DNA of 64,000 bases from an uncultured Acidimicrobiales bacterium. GTDB taxonomy: Bacteria > Actinomycetota > Acidimicrobiia > Acidimicrobiales > SZUA-35. Shown here in pieces: positions 35,938 through 43,607 of the stretch. Each line of letters opens with the position of its first letter. Within the stretch, counting starts at the first letter, position 1. The DNA lies in NCBI GenBank assembly GCA_937930695.1, contig CALHCB010000083.1, forward strand, positions 1-64,000, read 5' to 3'. The position numbers and the translations under genes are program-made. The notes beneath the pieces were generated by a model. The model was given only the letters and a program-made list of their open reading frames with translations, did no database searches and was not told where the DNA came from.

Positions 35938-36314
35938 GCCGGCTCCACTTCACGAACCGCGACCGCGGTGACCGTAAAGGACCAGTCGGGCGAGATCGGC
36001 AGCCACCGCTCAAACGTTGCATCAACGGATACGACGACTCGATCCTCAAAGAGCGAGCACCGAACCTCCGAAACCTGATTGCCGAGGTCTCCGCCGAGCA
36101 ACTCGCGTCGGACCTCGTTAAATCGAGACATGCAAATGCCGTCGGAGGTTTCGAACGCTGCCTGAGCTCGAGCAGCCTCGAGCGCCGACGAGCGCAACAC
36201 TGCCCGCCCGTATTGCCAGACTGCGAACTGTACGAACAACGTGAGCACAACAAGAAACATCCCCATGGCCACGATGGCAGGGAGAGCTCCCGAACCTCGT
36301 TCGCCAGTTCTCAC
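35934..36314 (-). CDS. Second TadE-like protein
   Basis: Starting at GTG 36314 the product is 126 residues. The ORF in the track begins 51 codons earlier, overlapping the flp gene, and is not credible. 'GERGSGALPAIVAMGMFLVVLTLFVQFAVW' is the membrane segment. It has no Glu at +5, so it may not be processed like a pilin. A beta-rich domain with two cysteines follows ('DGICMSRF' and 'EVRCSLFED'). It overlaps the next TadE-like gene by ATGA. Confidence 0.72.
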   Translation of the reverse strand: MRTGERGSGALPAIVAMGMFLVVLTLFVQFAVWQYGRAVLRSSALEAARAQAAFETSDGICMSRFNEVRRELLGGDLGNQVSEVRCSLFEDRVVVSVDATFERWLPISPDWSFTVTAVAVREVEPA

Positions 36315-36327
36315 GAGAACGCCTATC

Positions 36328-36531
36328 TCAGAGCCCGAGCGACGACCGAATCGACGCAACGAGATCGAGGCCCAGTTGCTCCAAGCCAGCGAACACGGCA
36401 ACAAGGAGTCCGATTGACAGCGCGCTGATTCCAAGCCACTCAACGATCCCTGCGCCTCGTTCACCAAGACGAGTCGGTCCAGGAGGGACCTCCGCTGTGT
36501 GGATCTGCCGCATCACGTGGTGCATCAACAT
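36328..36531 (-). CDS. flp: Flp-type pilin
   Basis: From ATG 36531 the prepilin is 67 residues. A basic leader is followed by 'ERGAGIVEWLGISALSIGLLVAVFAG', with Gly and then Glu at +5 (RG|AGIVE), which is the Flp class cleavage signature. The mature pilin would be about 43 residues, mostly one helix. The gene sits after tadC instead of at the head of the operon, and a strong hairpin separates the two. It is 13 bp before the second TadE-like gene. Confidence 0.8.
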   Translation of the reverse strand: MLMHHVMRQIHTAEVPPGPTRLGERGAGIVEWLGISALSIGLLVAVFAGLEQLGLDLVASIRSSLGL

Positions 36532-36566
36532 GGTTTTTCTACCCTTCGCTTTGTACTTTCCGTGGC

Positions 36567-36588
36567 GGACTGGCTCACGAGCCAGTCC
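36567..36588 (-). promoter_or_regulatory. Stem-loop between tadC and flp
   Basis: GGACTGGCT and AGCCAGTCC form a perfect nine-pair stem around a four-base loop. The stem covers the tadC stop codon and ends 36 bases before the flp ATG. It could stabilise a processed flp message or act as a partial terminator. Confidence 0.5.
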
Positions 36589-37519
36589 CGAGAACAAGTG
36601 CGGGCAACGCGGCGCCGACAAACAGCACCATGACGGGGGCGATCAACAACAACAGCGGGACCAACATGGCAGTTCGTCGCTTGACTGCGTTTCGGGCAAG
36701 TTCGTCGCGACGTTGGGCCCGAACGTCGTCGGCGACAGCGAGCAAGGCTCGGCCGATGTCGCCACCGGAGCGAGCGGAGGAAGCCAGCAACCGATAGAGC
36801 CGAGCGGCGACCGGTTCGGCCGACTGCTCTGCCAACTTGTCGTACGCCCGCTGAGGACTGGTGCCGCCGCTGATCCAGCTCAATGCGTCCCGTAGTTCTT
36901 CAATCACCGGCCCCCGCCCGAGGGCCGCAACACTTCGTACGGCGTCAACCGGTCCGTGGCCTGATCGGACATGAACGGCCAGCAGTTGTGCGACGGTCGA
37001 GACCTCTGATCGCATCACGGCGCGTCGTTGTTCGATCGCCCGTTCAACTCGATTGCGTTGCACGGTGGCTCCCGGAAATCCGAACAGGGCGCTGAGCAGC
37101 AGCGTCCAGCCAGCTGAGCCGAACAGTGAAATTCCGAGAAAGACCCCAAGAGCGAGCCCGGCACATGCACCTGCCAACTGGCGAACTCGGTATTGCTCTG
37201 CGGACGTGTCAGCGAAGCCGGCGTGGCGGAGTCTCCGCTCGAGCGTTGGTGCGTCGGCTGCATCAATTGCTCGACCAAAACCATCAGCCAGTCGTTGGAT
37301 GATCGGCCCAAGAACGGCACTCGCCGCGCTCTTGTCATCTTGGCGGGCGAGCGTGACGACAGACGCGTCGGCGTAGCCGGTTCCTAGGCGGGGTCGGGAG
37401 AGCGCTGCGTACGGCCGAACTCGGTTCGCGAGCTGACGACGAGGCGGAGCAACGACGCCGACGGCAGCCGCTGCGGTCACCGCCGCAAACCCCGAGGCCA
37501 CCAAGACGTGAACGCTCAT
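36575..37519 (-). CDS. tadC: TadC-like inner-membrane platform protein
   Basis: From ATG 37519, the 314-residue protein is a type II secretion F family member. 'APTLERRLRHAGF' precedes a pair of helices. 'EVSTVAQLLAVHVRSGHGPVDAVRSVA' and 'LARNAVKRRTAMLVPLLLLIAPVMVLFVGAALPAL' are the conserved cytoplasmic helix region and the terminal membrane helix. With TadB it forms the platform for the TadA motor. It overlaps tadB by ATGA. Confidence 0.88.
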   Translation of the reverse strand: MSVHVLVASGFAAVTAAAAVGVVAPPRRQLANRVRPYAALSRPRLGTGYADASVVTLARQDDKSAASAVLGPIIQRLADGFGRAIDAADAPTLERRLRHAGFADTSAEQYRVRQLAGACAGLALGVFLGISLFGSAGWTLLLSALFGFPGATVQRNRVERAIEQRRAVMRSEVSTVAQLLAVHVRSGHGPVDAVRSVAALGRGPVIEELRDALSWISGGTSPQRAYDKLAEQSAEPVAARLYRLLASSARSGGDIGRALLAVADDVRAQRRDELARNAVKRRTAMLVPLLLLIAPVMVLFVGAALPALVLGTGS

Positions 37520-38394
37520 CGCACACCACCGGCGAGGATGCGTTCCTCCTGCGGCACTCGACCGAGTCCGGAGATCGCCAGCAGCCCGGCGAGCGACATG
37601 GCTCCCCCGATCGAAACAACAAACCATCCGACCGGCGATGCGTAGAAGTCTCGATAGCCAGGGGACGTCATGCAGAGCAACGCCAGTACGCCGAAGGGCA
37701 GCAAGCTCGCACCGCGAGCTTCGATACGGGTCTCAAGCTGGGCTGTCACGATCTCTTCGGAAAGCCGGAGATCTTTGGACGACGACTCGGCCAGATCCTC
37801 GAGAATGTCGATGACAACGGTCGGACCTTGATCGAAGGCAATGAGCAGCACTTCGATGATGCGGTCCGAAAGCGGATCAGCCAGTTCCTCCCGAATCACC
37901 TCGAGTGCACTCTGTTGATCGAGTGCTCCAGCGAGTCCTGCGTATCGATTGAAGAAGGTGCGAAGTGGTTCGGGCCCAGAACGGCCGAGCTCCACGAGAC
38001 TGGCGTGAACGGACATCGATGCTCGCAGATGAGTGATGACGTCTCGGATGGCATCGGGCCACGCATCAAGACGCTCCTTCTGTGCATCACGACGGCGCCG
38101 CGAAAAGACAGCGCGGGGCCCCGCCATCGTGACGCCGCCCGCGACAAGTGCGAGCGAAGCGACTTGGGTGATGGCGAAGACGGCCAGTCCGACGCCCGCT
38201 GCTCCGGCGACCGAGACAGTGACGAACTGAACCGGGCTCACCGTCACTCCCGCCTGGTTCAGCCACTCTTGCCAGCGGGTCTCCTGTCGCCGGCTCTGCC
38301 GCGAACGATGGAGCCAACGGGGTGTGATTCCCACGAACGCGCCGAGTGCCAAATACACGAACAATCCGGCTCCAAGTCCGGCAAGCAACCTCAT
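37516..38394 (-). CDS. tadB: TadB-like inner-membrane platform protein
   Basis: The 292-residue type II secretion F-domain protein has an N-terminal helix and a helix pair around residues 60-95. The cytoplasmic GspF-like domain ('WPDAIRDVITHLRASMSVHASLVELGRSGPEP') follows, and a C-terminal helix pair ends it. It partners TadC. It overlaps tadA and tadC by ATGA on both sides. Confidence 0.88.
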   Translation of the reverse strand: MRLLAGLGAGLFVYLALGAFVGITPRWLHRSRQSRRQETRWQEWLNQAGVTVSPVQFVTVSVAGAAGVGLAVFAITQVASLALVAGGVTMAGPRAVFSRRRRDAQKERLDAWPDAIRDVITHLRASMSVHASLVELGRSGPEPLRTFFNRYAGLAGALDQQSALEVIREELADPLSDRIIEVLLIAFDQGPTVVIDILEDLAESSSKDLRLSEEIVTAQLETRIEARGASLLPFGVLALLCMTSPGYRDFYASPVGWFVVSIGGAMSLAGLLAISGLGRVPQEERILAGGVR

Positions 38395-39698
38395 GCGAGG
38401 GTCCTCGTTCCTTCCAAAACGTCCATGACGGTGACCCCCACCGGGGCGAGAACTCGGGCCAGCCGAGTTTCGAGTTCAGTTGGCAACGGGGCGCCCGTCC
38501 ATCGAAGCGGCGCACCGAAGCCGTCTCTGCTGAAGATCGGTTCCACGGTGAAGTCGTCGTCTGATCCCTGCATCGGAGGAATGGCGACGACCTCCATTAC
38601 CTGACGGCGACCCACCTCACCTCTGCCGTTCGCCGCTGTTGGTTCCTTCGCTGTGTGCACAACAAGATCGACAACCGAGGAGAAGATGGATCGCACTTGA
38701 GACGCCATCACGTTCGGGCCGGCCATCACGGCGGTGGACACCAGCGCCCCCAGTCCTTGCCGGGCACCATTGGCGTGGATTGTCGACAACATTCCGCAAC
38801 CAGCGTTGCCGGCCCTCGTGAGCTCGAAAGCTTCCGCACCGCGGATCTCGCCCAACACCAACAGCTCGGGTCGCATGCCGAGAGAAATACGAACCAGATC
38901 GCGCAACGACACTTCTCCTGAACCGTCCGGTCCAGGTGGACGGGTTCGCCATCGAGCCGCACTGAGATGCCCAACAGAGAGCTCAGGGGTGTCCTCACAC
39001 GCAATCACTCGCAGGTTCGGCGGAGCGGACCGCAAAAGAGCGTTGAGGAGCGTTGTCTTTCCGGAACCAGGTTGACCAGTGACGATCATTCCCGTCGGGG
39101 TCATCATGCAAGCTGCAAGCAACGATGCCGCCGGAGGACTAATTGCGTCCCAATCAATGAGTTCCTGGAAGGTTTCGCGCTTGGTTCGATAGCGCCGGAT
39201 AGTGACGTCGATGCGGTCCGCGACTGGCGGAGCCACAACACCAAGTCGAGCCTGGCCGTCCAGAATCTGGGCTTGCACCATCGGCCGACTGTCGTCGATG
39301 GAAACACCGACCGAGGCAAGAAGCTTCGACACAATGTGGGTGACTTCGTGCTCGCTCACCGGTTCGGCATGCACGACCAGTCGTCCGCGGTCATCAATGT
39401 AGGAAACCTCATCACCGTGAATGATGAGTTCCTCGTAGTCGATCGAACCATCAAGAAACGGTGTCAGCGGGCCGAACGACAAGATCGAAGTCGTGAGCCG
39501 GTCGATCATGGCTCTCGGATCATGCAGCGGCCGATCCCCGAATCCTGACGTGGCCTCCTGCTGGTACTTCTCGACAAGGGCTCGCACGAGATCTGCAACG
39601 TCCGCCGTATTGCCGGAGTCGATCCCTCGCTGCCGAAGTTGATCCAAGACGGCGAAGCGCAGCGTCTCATACGCGTCGGTTGAAGCGACGAGCGTCAT
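38391..39698 (-). CDS. tadA: TadA/CpaF pilus-assembly ATPase
   Basis: The 435-residue secretion ATPase has an N-terminal helical domain, then the core: Walker A 'VTGQPGSGKTTLLNALL', Asp box 'VIACEDTPELS', Walker B region 'RPELLVLGEIRGAEAFE' and His box 'LSTIHANGARQGLGAL'. All catalytic motifs are intact. It drives extension of the Flp pilus. The start at 'MTLVAST' overlaps the cpaE stop by ATGA, which argues against the 42-codon longer ORF. Confidence 0.93.
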   Translation of the reverse strand: MTLVASTDAYETLRFAVLDQLRQRGIDSGNTADVADLVRALVEKYQQEATSGFGDRPLHDPRAMIDRLTTSILSFGPLTPFLDGSIDYEELIIHGDEVSYIDDRGRLVVHAEPVSEHEVTHIVSKLLASVGVSIDDSRPMVQAQILDGQARLGVVAPPVADRIDVTIRRYRTKRETFQELIDWDAISPPAASLLAACMMTPTGMIVTGQPGSGKTTLLNALLRSAPPNLRVIACEDTPELSVGHLSAARWRTRPPGPDGSGEVSLRDLVRISLGMRPELLVLGEIRGAEAFELTRAGNAGCGMLSTIHANGARQGLGALVSTAVMAGPNVMASQVRSIFSSVVDLVVHTAKEPTAANGRGEVGRRQVMEVVAIPPMQGSDDDFTVEPIFSRDGFGAPLRWTGAPLPTELETRLARVLAPVGVTVMDVLEGTRTLA

Positions 39699-40963
39699 GA
39701 GTTCTCCTCTACGTCCGCCAGTGCAGAGGTCGGCAACGCTTCGATCATTGATTCTTCGATCGAGCGGGCAAGTCGATTCATCGAGCGGGCAAACCTTCCA
39801 TGACGGACCAGGCCCGCATCCCAAGCAGCCCGCTCGACTCGAGGGTCGTGCCGAACGGGCACGATGGAACCGATCCGAGGGCCTGCAATCTCACGAAGTT
39901 GCGACTCCAACTGAGTTCTTGCGGACAGAGAACGCGGTGCACGGTTCAGCACGACGTCGACCGGCGTCTCTCCAACCAGAGGGAGGAGGTCGACCAGCCA
40001 GTCGACGAACCGCAAAAGGCCAGTCGACGTCGCATCGCAAACTCCAACGACGCGATCGGCCTTGGCAACCGTCAACCGACTCTGCCCGAATCGATCGACA
40101 TGACGAGAGAGGTCTTCGAGCTGAGGGCCCACTCGAGCAATCACAACGTTCCAGCGGGCCGCCAACTCCACGAGGAGATCCGCGACATCCTGAGCTTTGA
40201 CCAACGACCAGTCATCTCGAGCCGCCAGACCAACAACGACATCGAAGCTGAGTCGGCTTCCGCCAAGAGCGGTCCGAGCCAGGCACTCTTCCAACGCGAC
40301 TGGATCGGCTGACAACGACATTTGTTCGCCTCGATGGGCGTCAATGGCGCTGATGAGGTGAGGGTGAATACCGAGGCCCAACCTGCGAGCAAGCGTGGGA
40401 TGCGTCTCGTCCACATCGATGAGCAGTGCCTTGCTCCTCCAGCACGAGGCGATACCAACGGAGACCTCGGTCGCTCCCGCACCGGCGGGACCACCAACGG
40501 CGACGATGCGTCGGAGTTCTGTCGGGTTTCTCTCATCGAGATCGACGACCTGAGCTGCAAAGCGATCGTTCACATCATCGACCGGGCGAGCCCGTCGAAC
40601 AATATCGATCAGTTCTTCGGTCGAGAGACTCGAAGGGGCGACATGCTCGACTCCCAACCGCTTGAGGTGGGCCTGCCCGTGCCCATCAGCCTCAAGGGGG
40701 TCATAGAGACCCACGACGACAGTGCCGCTCTCACGGGCCTGCACCACAAACGGTGCCGACAACCAACTCGTGTCGTCGTCGACGATGAACAATTGCGGTG
40801 ACCGCTCGAGCCCATCTCGTCCATCGCGAACGGGAAGAACGATGACGTCAGCGACATGATCACGACAGTGGCGCTGGAGCGCGCTGCGCCACGAGCGAGG
40901 GCTGAGCGCGACGGCGATCACGGTTGGCTCTGTTGCGATGAGCGACGGATGAAGCGTCGTCAT
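39695..40963 (-). CDS. CpaE/TadZ-like ATPase with altered Walker A
   Basis: The 422-residue protein has a receiver-like N-terminal domain ('QLFIVDDDTSWLSAPFVVQA') and a MinD/ParA-like C-terminal domain. The P-loop reads 'VAVGGPAGAGATEVSVGIA', where Ala takes the place of the GK lysine. The A' region 'KALLIDVDETHPTLARRLGL' is retained. TadZ proteins localise the pilus machine, and atypical P-loops are known in that group. It sits between cpaB and tadA with ATGA overlaps. Confidence 0.82.
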   Translation of the reverse strand: MTTLHPSLIATEPTVIAVALSPRSWRSALQRHCRDHVADVIVLPVRDGRDGLERSPQLFIVDDDTSWLSAPFVVQARESGTVVVGLYDPLEADGHGQAHLKRLGVEHVAPSSLSTEELIDIVRRARPVDDVNDRFAAQVVDLDERNPTELRRIVAVGGPAGAGATEVSVGIASCWRSKALLIDVDETHPTLARRLGLGIHPHLISAIDAHRGEQMSLSADPVALEECLARTALGGSRLSFDVVVGLAARDDWSLVKAQDVADLLVELAARWNVVIARVGPQLEDLSRHVDRFGQSRLTVAKADRVVGVCDATSTGLLRFVDWLVDLLPLVGETPVDVVLNRAPRSLSARTQLESQLREIAGPRIGSIVPVRHDPRVERAAWDAGLVRHGRFARSMNRLARSIEESMIEALPTSALADVEENS

Positions 40964-41616
40964 GAAGTCCCCTTCGCAGCATCGGCACCAGTCGACCGAA
41001 TGATCTCCACGTCCCCAGCTCGCAGCGCGGCTGCCAAGAGCAGCGCCTCGCTCTCGGTGACCTCGATCGTCACGAATCCGTCGGCTCGCACCGCAAAGGC
41101 TCCGGACGACGCCGAACCGTTCGGCAAGCGAGCGATCGCCGCATCGACAATCACGAACTCGAGCGAGCCTTGTGAGCCAAGCCCAATCACATCGATTCGA
41201 TCGCCCACCGCCAGGCCAAGTCCAGTGAGCACCACATCCTCGACCGGGATGGAAATGGTTCGAGCGATCGACCCGGCCGCAATCGGCACCAGGTCAGAAC
41301 CTCGAAGCGGTTCGCCAATGCCCAGCGATCGAATGAGCTGACCATCGCGAATCAACGCCGGATCGACCGTGCCGTCGAGCAGCGGTGAATCAGCTCGTAC
41401 CTCGATGAGTTCGAACTGGTTCGCAACGTCTGCAGGCCGGATGACCGACCCGGCTGTCATTTCGTCTCGGGCGACGGCGACGACAACTGTCTCTGACTGC
41501 TCGTCGAGCACAGATGAGACAGACACGAATGTGACGATGCCCGCGAGTGCCATCAGCCCATGCGCCAGGGTGATGCGGGTCGGAACCCTCGTCGCCCATC
41601 GATTTCGTTCCCGCAT
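40960..41616 (-). CDS. CpaB/RcpC-like SAF-domain protein
   Basis: From ATG 41616 the product is 218 residues: a basic N-terminus, one helix ('LAHGLMALAGIVTFVSVSSVL'), then a SAF domain ('ARDEMTAGSVIRPADVANQFELIEV'). A pilus-assembly domain with 'TISIPVEDVVLTGLGLAVGDRIDVIG' follows. RcpC/CpaB helps build Flp pili, and in secretin-lacking bacteria it probably acts in the wall. It is the first gene of the Tad operon; the longer ORF runs into the promoter region. Confidence 0.8.
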   Translation of the reverse strand: MRERNRWATRVPTRITLAHGLMALAGIVTFVSVSSVLDEQSETVVVAVARDEMTAGSVIRPADVANQFELIEVRADSPLLDGTVDPALIRDGQLIRSLGIGEPLRGSDLVPIAAGSIARTISIPVEDVVLTGLGLAVGDRIDVIGLGSQGSLEFVIVDAAIARLPNGSASSGAFAVRADGFVTIEVTESEALLLAAALRAGDVEIIRSTGADAAKGTS

Positions 41617-41924
41617 CGCCCACCGCTCCCGTCTCACACATTGCAATCGTCGCCACACCGACGTTGTCCTGTTGGTGATCCGCCGATCAACCAACAAAGA
41701 CGAATGTAGAAGTCCACACAACGGGCGGCGAGGGGCCGCGAGTCACCTCTGTTTGAGGCGTTTGACCAGGGGTTCCGATCAACGTAACGTAGTTTAACGT
41801 ATATAACATGCTTTTAGAAGCATACAGAGAAGCGATTCGACCATCGCAGCCTGCCGAGACGATCAACGCTCCCGATTCAGCCGCTCGATGCAGTCGAGCG
41901 TAAACGAGCGCTACTATTGTCGGT
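41617..41924. promoter_or_regulatory. AT-rich divergent regulatory region between cpaB and the HTH gene
   Basis: No gene was found in this 308-bp gap. It holds an imperfect inverted repeat (GTTGGTGATC-cgcc-GATCAACCAAC, 41671-41695). It also has three AACGTA copies (41781, 41786 and 41796; 5- and 10-bp spacing) and a six-pair hairpin ATGCTT-TTAG-AAGCAT (41808-41823). A local AT-rich stretch (41790-41830) contrasts with the GC-rich surroundings. This is the likely promoter region for the Tad operon (minus) and the HTH gene (plus). Confidence 0.5.
41912..41917 (+). promoter_or_regulatory. -10-like TACTAT giving a probable leaderless HTH gene transcript
   Basis: TACTAT ends seven bases before the ATG at 41925, so transcription would begin at or next to the start codon. 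No good -35 was found. Leaderless starts are common in Actinobacteria. Confidence 0.4.
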
Positions 41925-42170
41925 ATGGCCGACACGAACGATGGATTCGACAACGTCCGCGGTGCGTTCCCGCCAATTCTGACCACCGCTCAAGTTGCCG
42001 AACTTCTCGACCTCAATACCCGTACCGTCTTGACCATGGCCAAGGACGGCCGACTCCCTGCCAGCCGACTCGAGGGATCAAGGAAGTTTCACTTCATTCT
42101 CGAGGACGTGATCGGCACGCTGAAGGCCAACCGGGTTTCCCCGTCTGACGAAGTCGCGGACCTCGGCTAA
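41925..42170 (+). CDS. Excisionase-type HTH DNA-binding protein
   Basis: The 81-residue protein is an HTH_17/BldC-like module: 'PILTTAQVAELLDLNTRTVLTMAKDGRLPASRLEGSRKFHF' covers the winged helix-turn-helix, with the wing typical of excisionase/MerR-like domains. There is no effector domain and no integrase nearby, so it is probably a regulator and not a phage excisionase. Its position opposite the Tad operon suggests pilus control. Confidence 0.78.
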   Translation: MADTNDGFDNVRGAFPPILTTAQVAELLDLNTRTVLTMAKDGRLPASRLEGSRKFHFILEDVIGTLKANRVSPSDEVADLG

Positions 42171-42179
42171 AGGCTCACA

Positions 42180-42692
42180 CTATTGAACAGTCAGTGAGAT
42201 CGCAGCAACGGCGCGAATCGGCACATGCCACCGACCTGCGGAACCTTGCAGTTCGATGTGGTGAGCGCCAGCGGACTCAATCGCACCGCGGAGGCCACTT
42301 CCCGCTGAGCGCTGAATCTCGACGAAAACCCCCGTGCCTGCCAACTCCCGACATCGAGATTCGATCGTCAACGGGTGCCCTGTGGTTACCGGTCCAGCCA
42401 CTCCAGCGCCGCAATCACGAAGACCGATGACGTGGGAAAGCGAGACGACAACCTCAGTCGTGTCGCGGCAGGCCAGTCCGACGAGCCCAGTCCCCACGTG
42501 AGCGATTCGGCCCGTGAAGTCTGAAGTTGCTGTTTCGACAACGACCTCCCGACCCGCTTCACCCAGGCCGAAACAGACCTCGGCGAACGTGGAGCGAGCA
42601 GAGTCCAGTTCAGCGGCCGCATGCTCGACCTCCTCAGCTTCGGCTCTCGCTTGGAGCCGAAGCTCGCGCAGCCTGCGTTCCTGCGGCGTCAT
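42180..42692 (-). CDS. Hypothetical protein with coiled-coil N-terminus and two barrel-like repeats
   Basis: The 170-residue protein begins with a charged helix ('RLRELRLQARAEAEEVEHAAAELDSARSTFAEV'), likely coiled-coil. Two segments, 'FTGRIAHVGTGLVGLACRDTTEVVVSLSHVIGL' and 'LRGAIESAGAHHIELQGSAGRWHVPIRAVAAI', have the same pattern and may be tandem Sm/SH3-like barrels. No family was recognised. It converges with the HTH gene, with a 9-bp gap. Confidence 0.65.
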   Translation of the reverse strand: MTPQERRLRELRLQARAEAEEVEHAAAELDSARSTFAEVCFGLGEAGREVVVETATSDFTGRIAHVGTGLVGLACRDTTEVVVSLSHVIGLRDCGAGVAGPVTTGHPLTIESRCRELAGTGVFVEIQRSAGSGLRGAIESAGAHHIELQGSAGRWHVPIRAVAAISLTVQ

Positions 42693-42760
42693 ACCGTTCC
42701 TTTCGGCTCATTGCGACGAACCCTGACTGTGGGCCCACCGCCCAACGACAATAATGCATC

Positions 42761-42791
42761 TTGACAGCCTTAATATACATTTGTTTACACT
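42761..42791 (+). promoter_or_regulatory. Promoter of the LysM gene
   Basis: A perfect TTGACA (42761-42766) is followed, 19 bases later, by TACACT (42786-42791), which fits the TAnnnT -10 pattern. The -10 ends six bases before ATG 42798, so the transcript may be leaderless. The surroundings are unusually AT-rich. TTTACA at 17-base spacing is an alternative -10. Confidence 0.45.
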
Positions 42792-42797
42792 TATCGC

Positions 42798-43607
42798 ATG
42801 ATGCTCATCCTAGAACTTCGGCGGCTCGGCACGATGGGGAGCGCGGTGCTGCCAATCTTCATCCTCAGTGCGCTCGCCGACAACGTGCGACCTCACACAT
42901 TCCCGGCCAACCCGGACGATGCTGTCCTCGTTGCGGCGTGGTGGCTGGCATTCGCCGTTGCGTTGTGGTTCGCCGCCAGCGTGGGATTCTGGGTGCTAGC
43001 GGAGAAGCTCCCCACCTCGCCGCAACGTCGTCACTGGCACGAGCGCGGGGCGCAATGGACCATGCCTGGCTCCCGACATCTCGCCCGCGGCGTTTTCGCA
43101 GCGTCAACATTGGTGATTCCGGCATGCAGTACATCGGGACCAGAGGCGCCAATACTCCACGCGGTCGATGTCAACCTCTCCGACCAGACCTTCTCGGCCA
43201 ACCGGACCTCGGCGAGCTCTCAGTCGCCGACGACTCAACTCCCCCACTCGACCACTTCGACTGCGGCCGACAGCTCCTCTACAACGTCTTCGAGCACGGT
43301 CGAGCTAGCCCCCGAGCCACCTCCGATCGAGGTCGGAATTGGCCCACACCCCATTGCCCTGTCCGAGAATGCAAAGAACGACGAGTCAGGCGCGACTTAC
43401 ACCGTGCAGGAAGGCGACAGCCTTTGGTCCATCGCTCAAGCCCACACGACACGCGGCACTTCCTCGCACTTGAGCACTCACGTCTCCTCCTATTGGCGTC
43501 AGCTCATTCAGGACAACGCGGCAAGCCTTCGCTCGGGCGATCCAAATCTGATCTTCGTCGGTGAAACGATCAACTTGCCGCCGCTGTCTTCGGTGACTGC
43601 TGACTGA
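42798..43607 (+). CDS. LysM-domain envelope protein
   Basis: The 269-residue protein has two N-terminal hydrophobic segments ('AVLPIFILSAL' and 'VLVAAWWLAFAVALWFAASVGFWVL') and a Ser/Thr-rich linker. A C-terminal LysM domain follows ('YTVQEGDSLWSIAQAH' to 'NLIFVGETINLPPL'). LysM binds peptidoglycan. The form resembles actinobacterial LysM proteins often located near Tad genes. The start is ATGATG at 42798/42801. Its 3' end overlaps the converging EamA gene by 38 bp. Confidence 0.82.
   Translation: MMLILELRRLGTMGSAVLPIFILSALADNVRPHTFPANPDDAVLVAAWWLAFAVALWFAASVGFWVLAEKLPTSPQRRHWHERGAQWTMPGSRHLARGVFAASTLVIPACSTSGPEAPILHAVDVNLSDQTFSANRTSASSQSPTTQLPHSTTSTAADSSSTTSSSTVELAPEPPPIEVGIGPHPIALSENAKNDESGATYTVQEGDSLWSIAQAHTTRGTSSHLSTHVSSYWRQLIQDNAASLRSGDPNLIFVGETINLPPLSSVTAD

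Noticed and set aside
41925-42170. Phage or mobile-element excisionase
   Set aside because: No integrase, attachment-site repeat or phage gene is nearby; regulator of the pilus region is the simpler reading.
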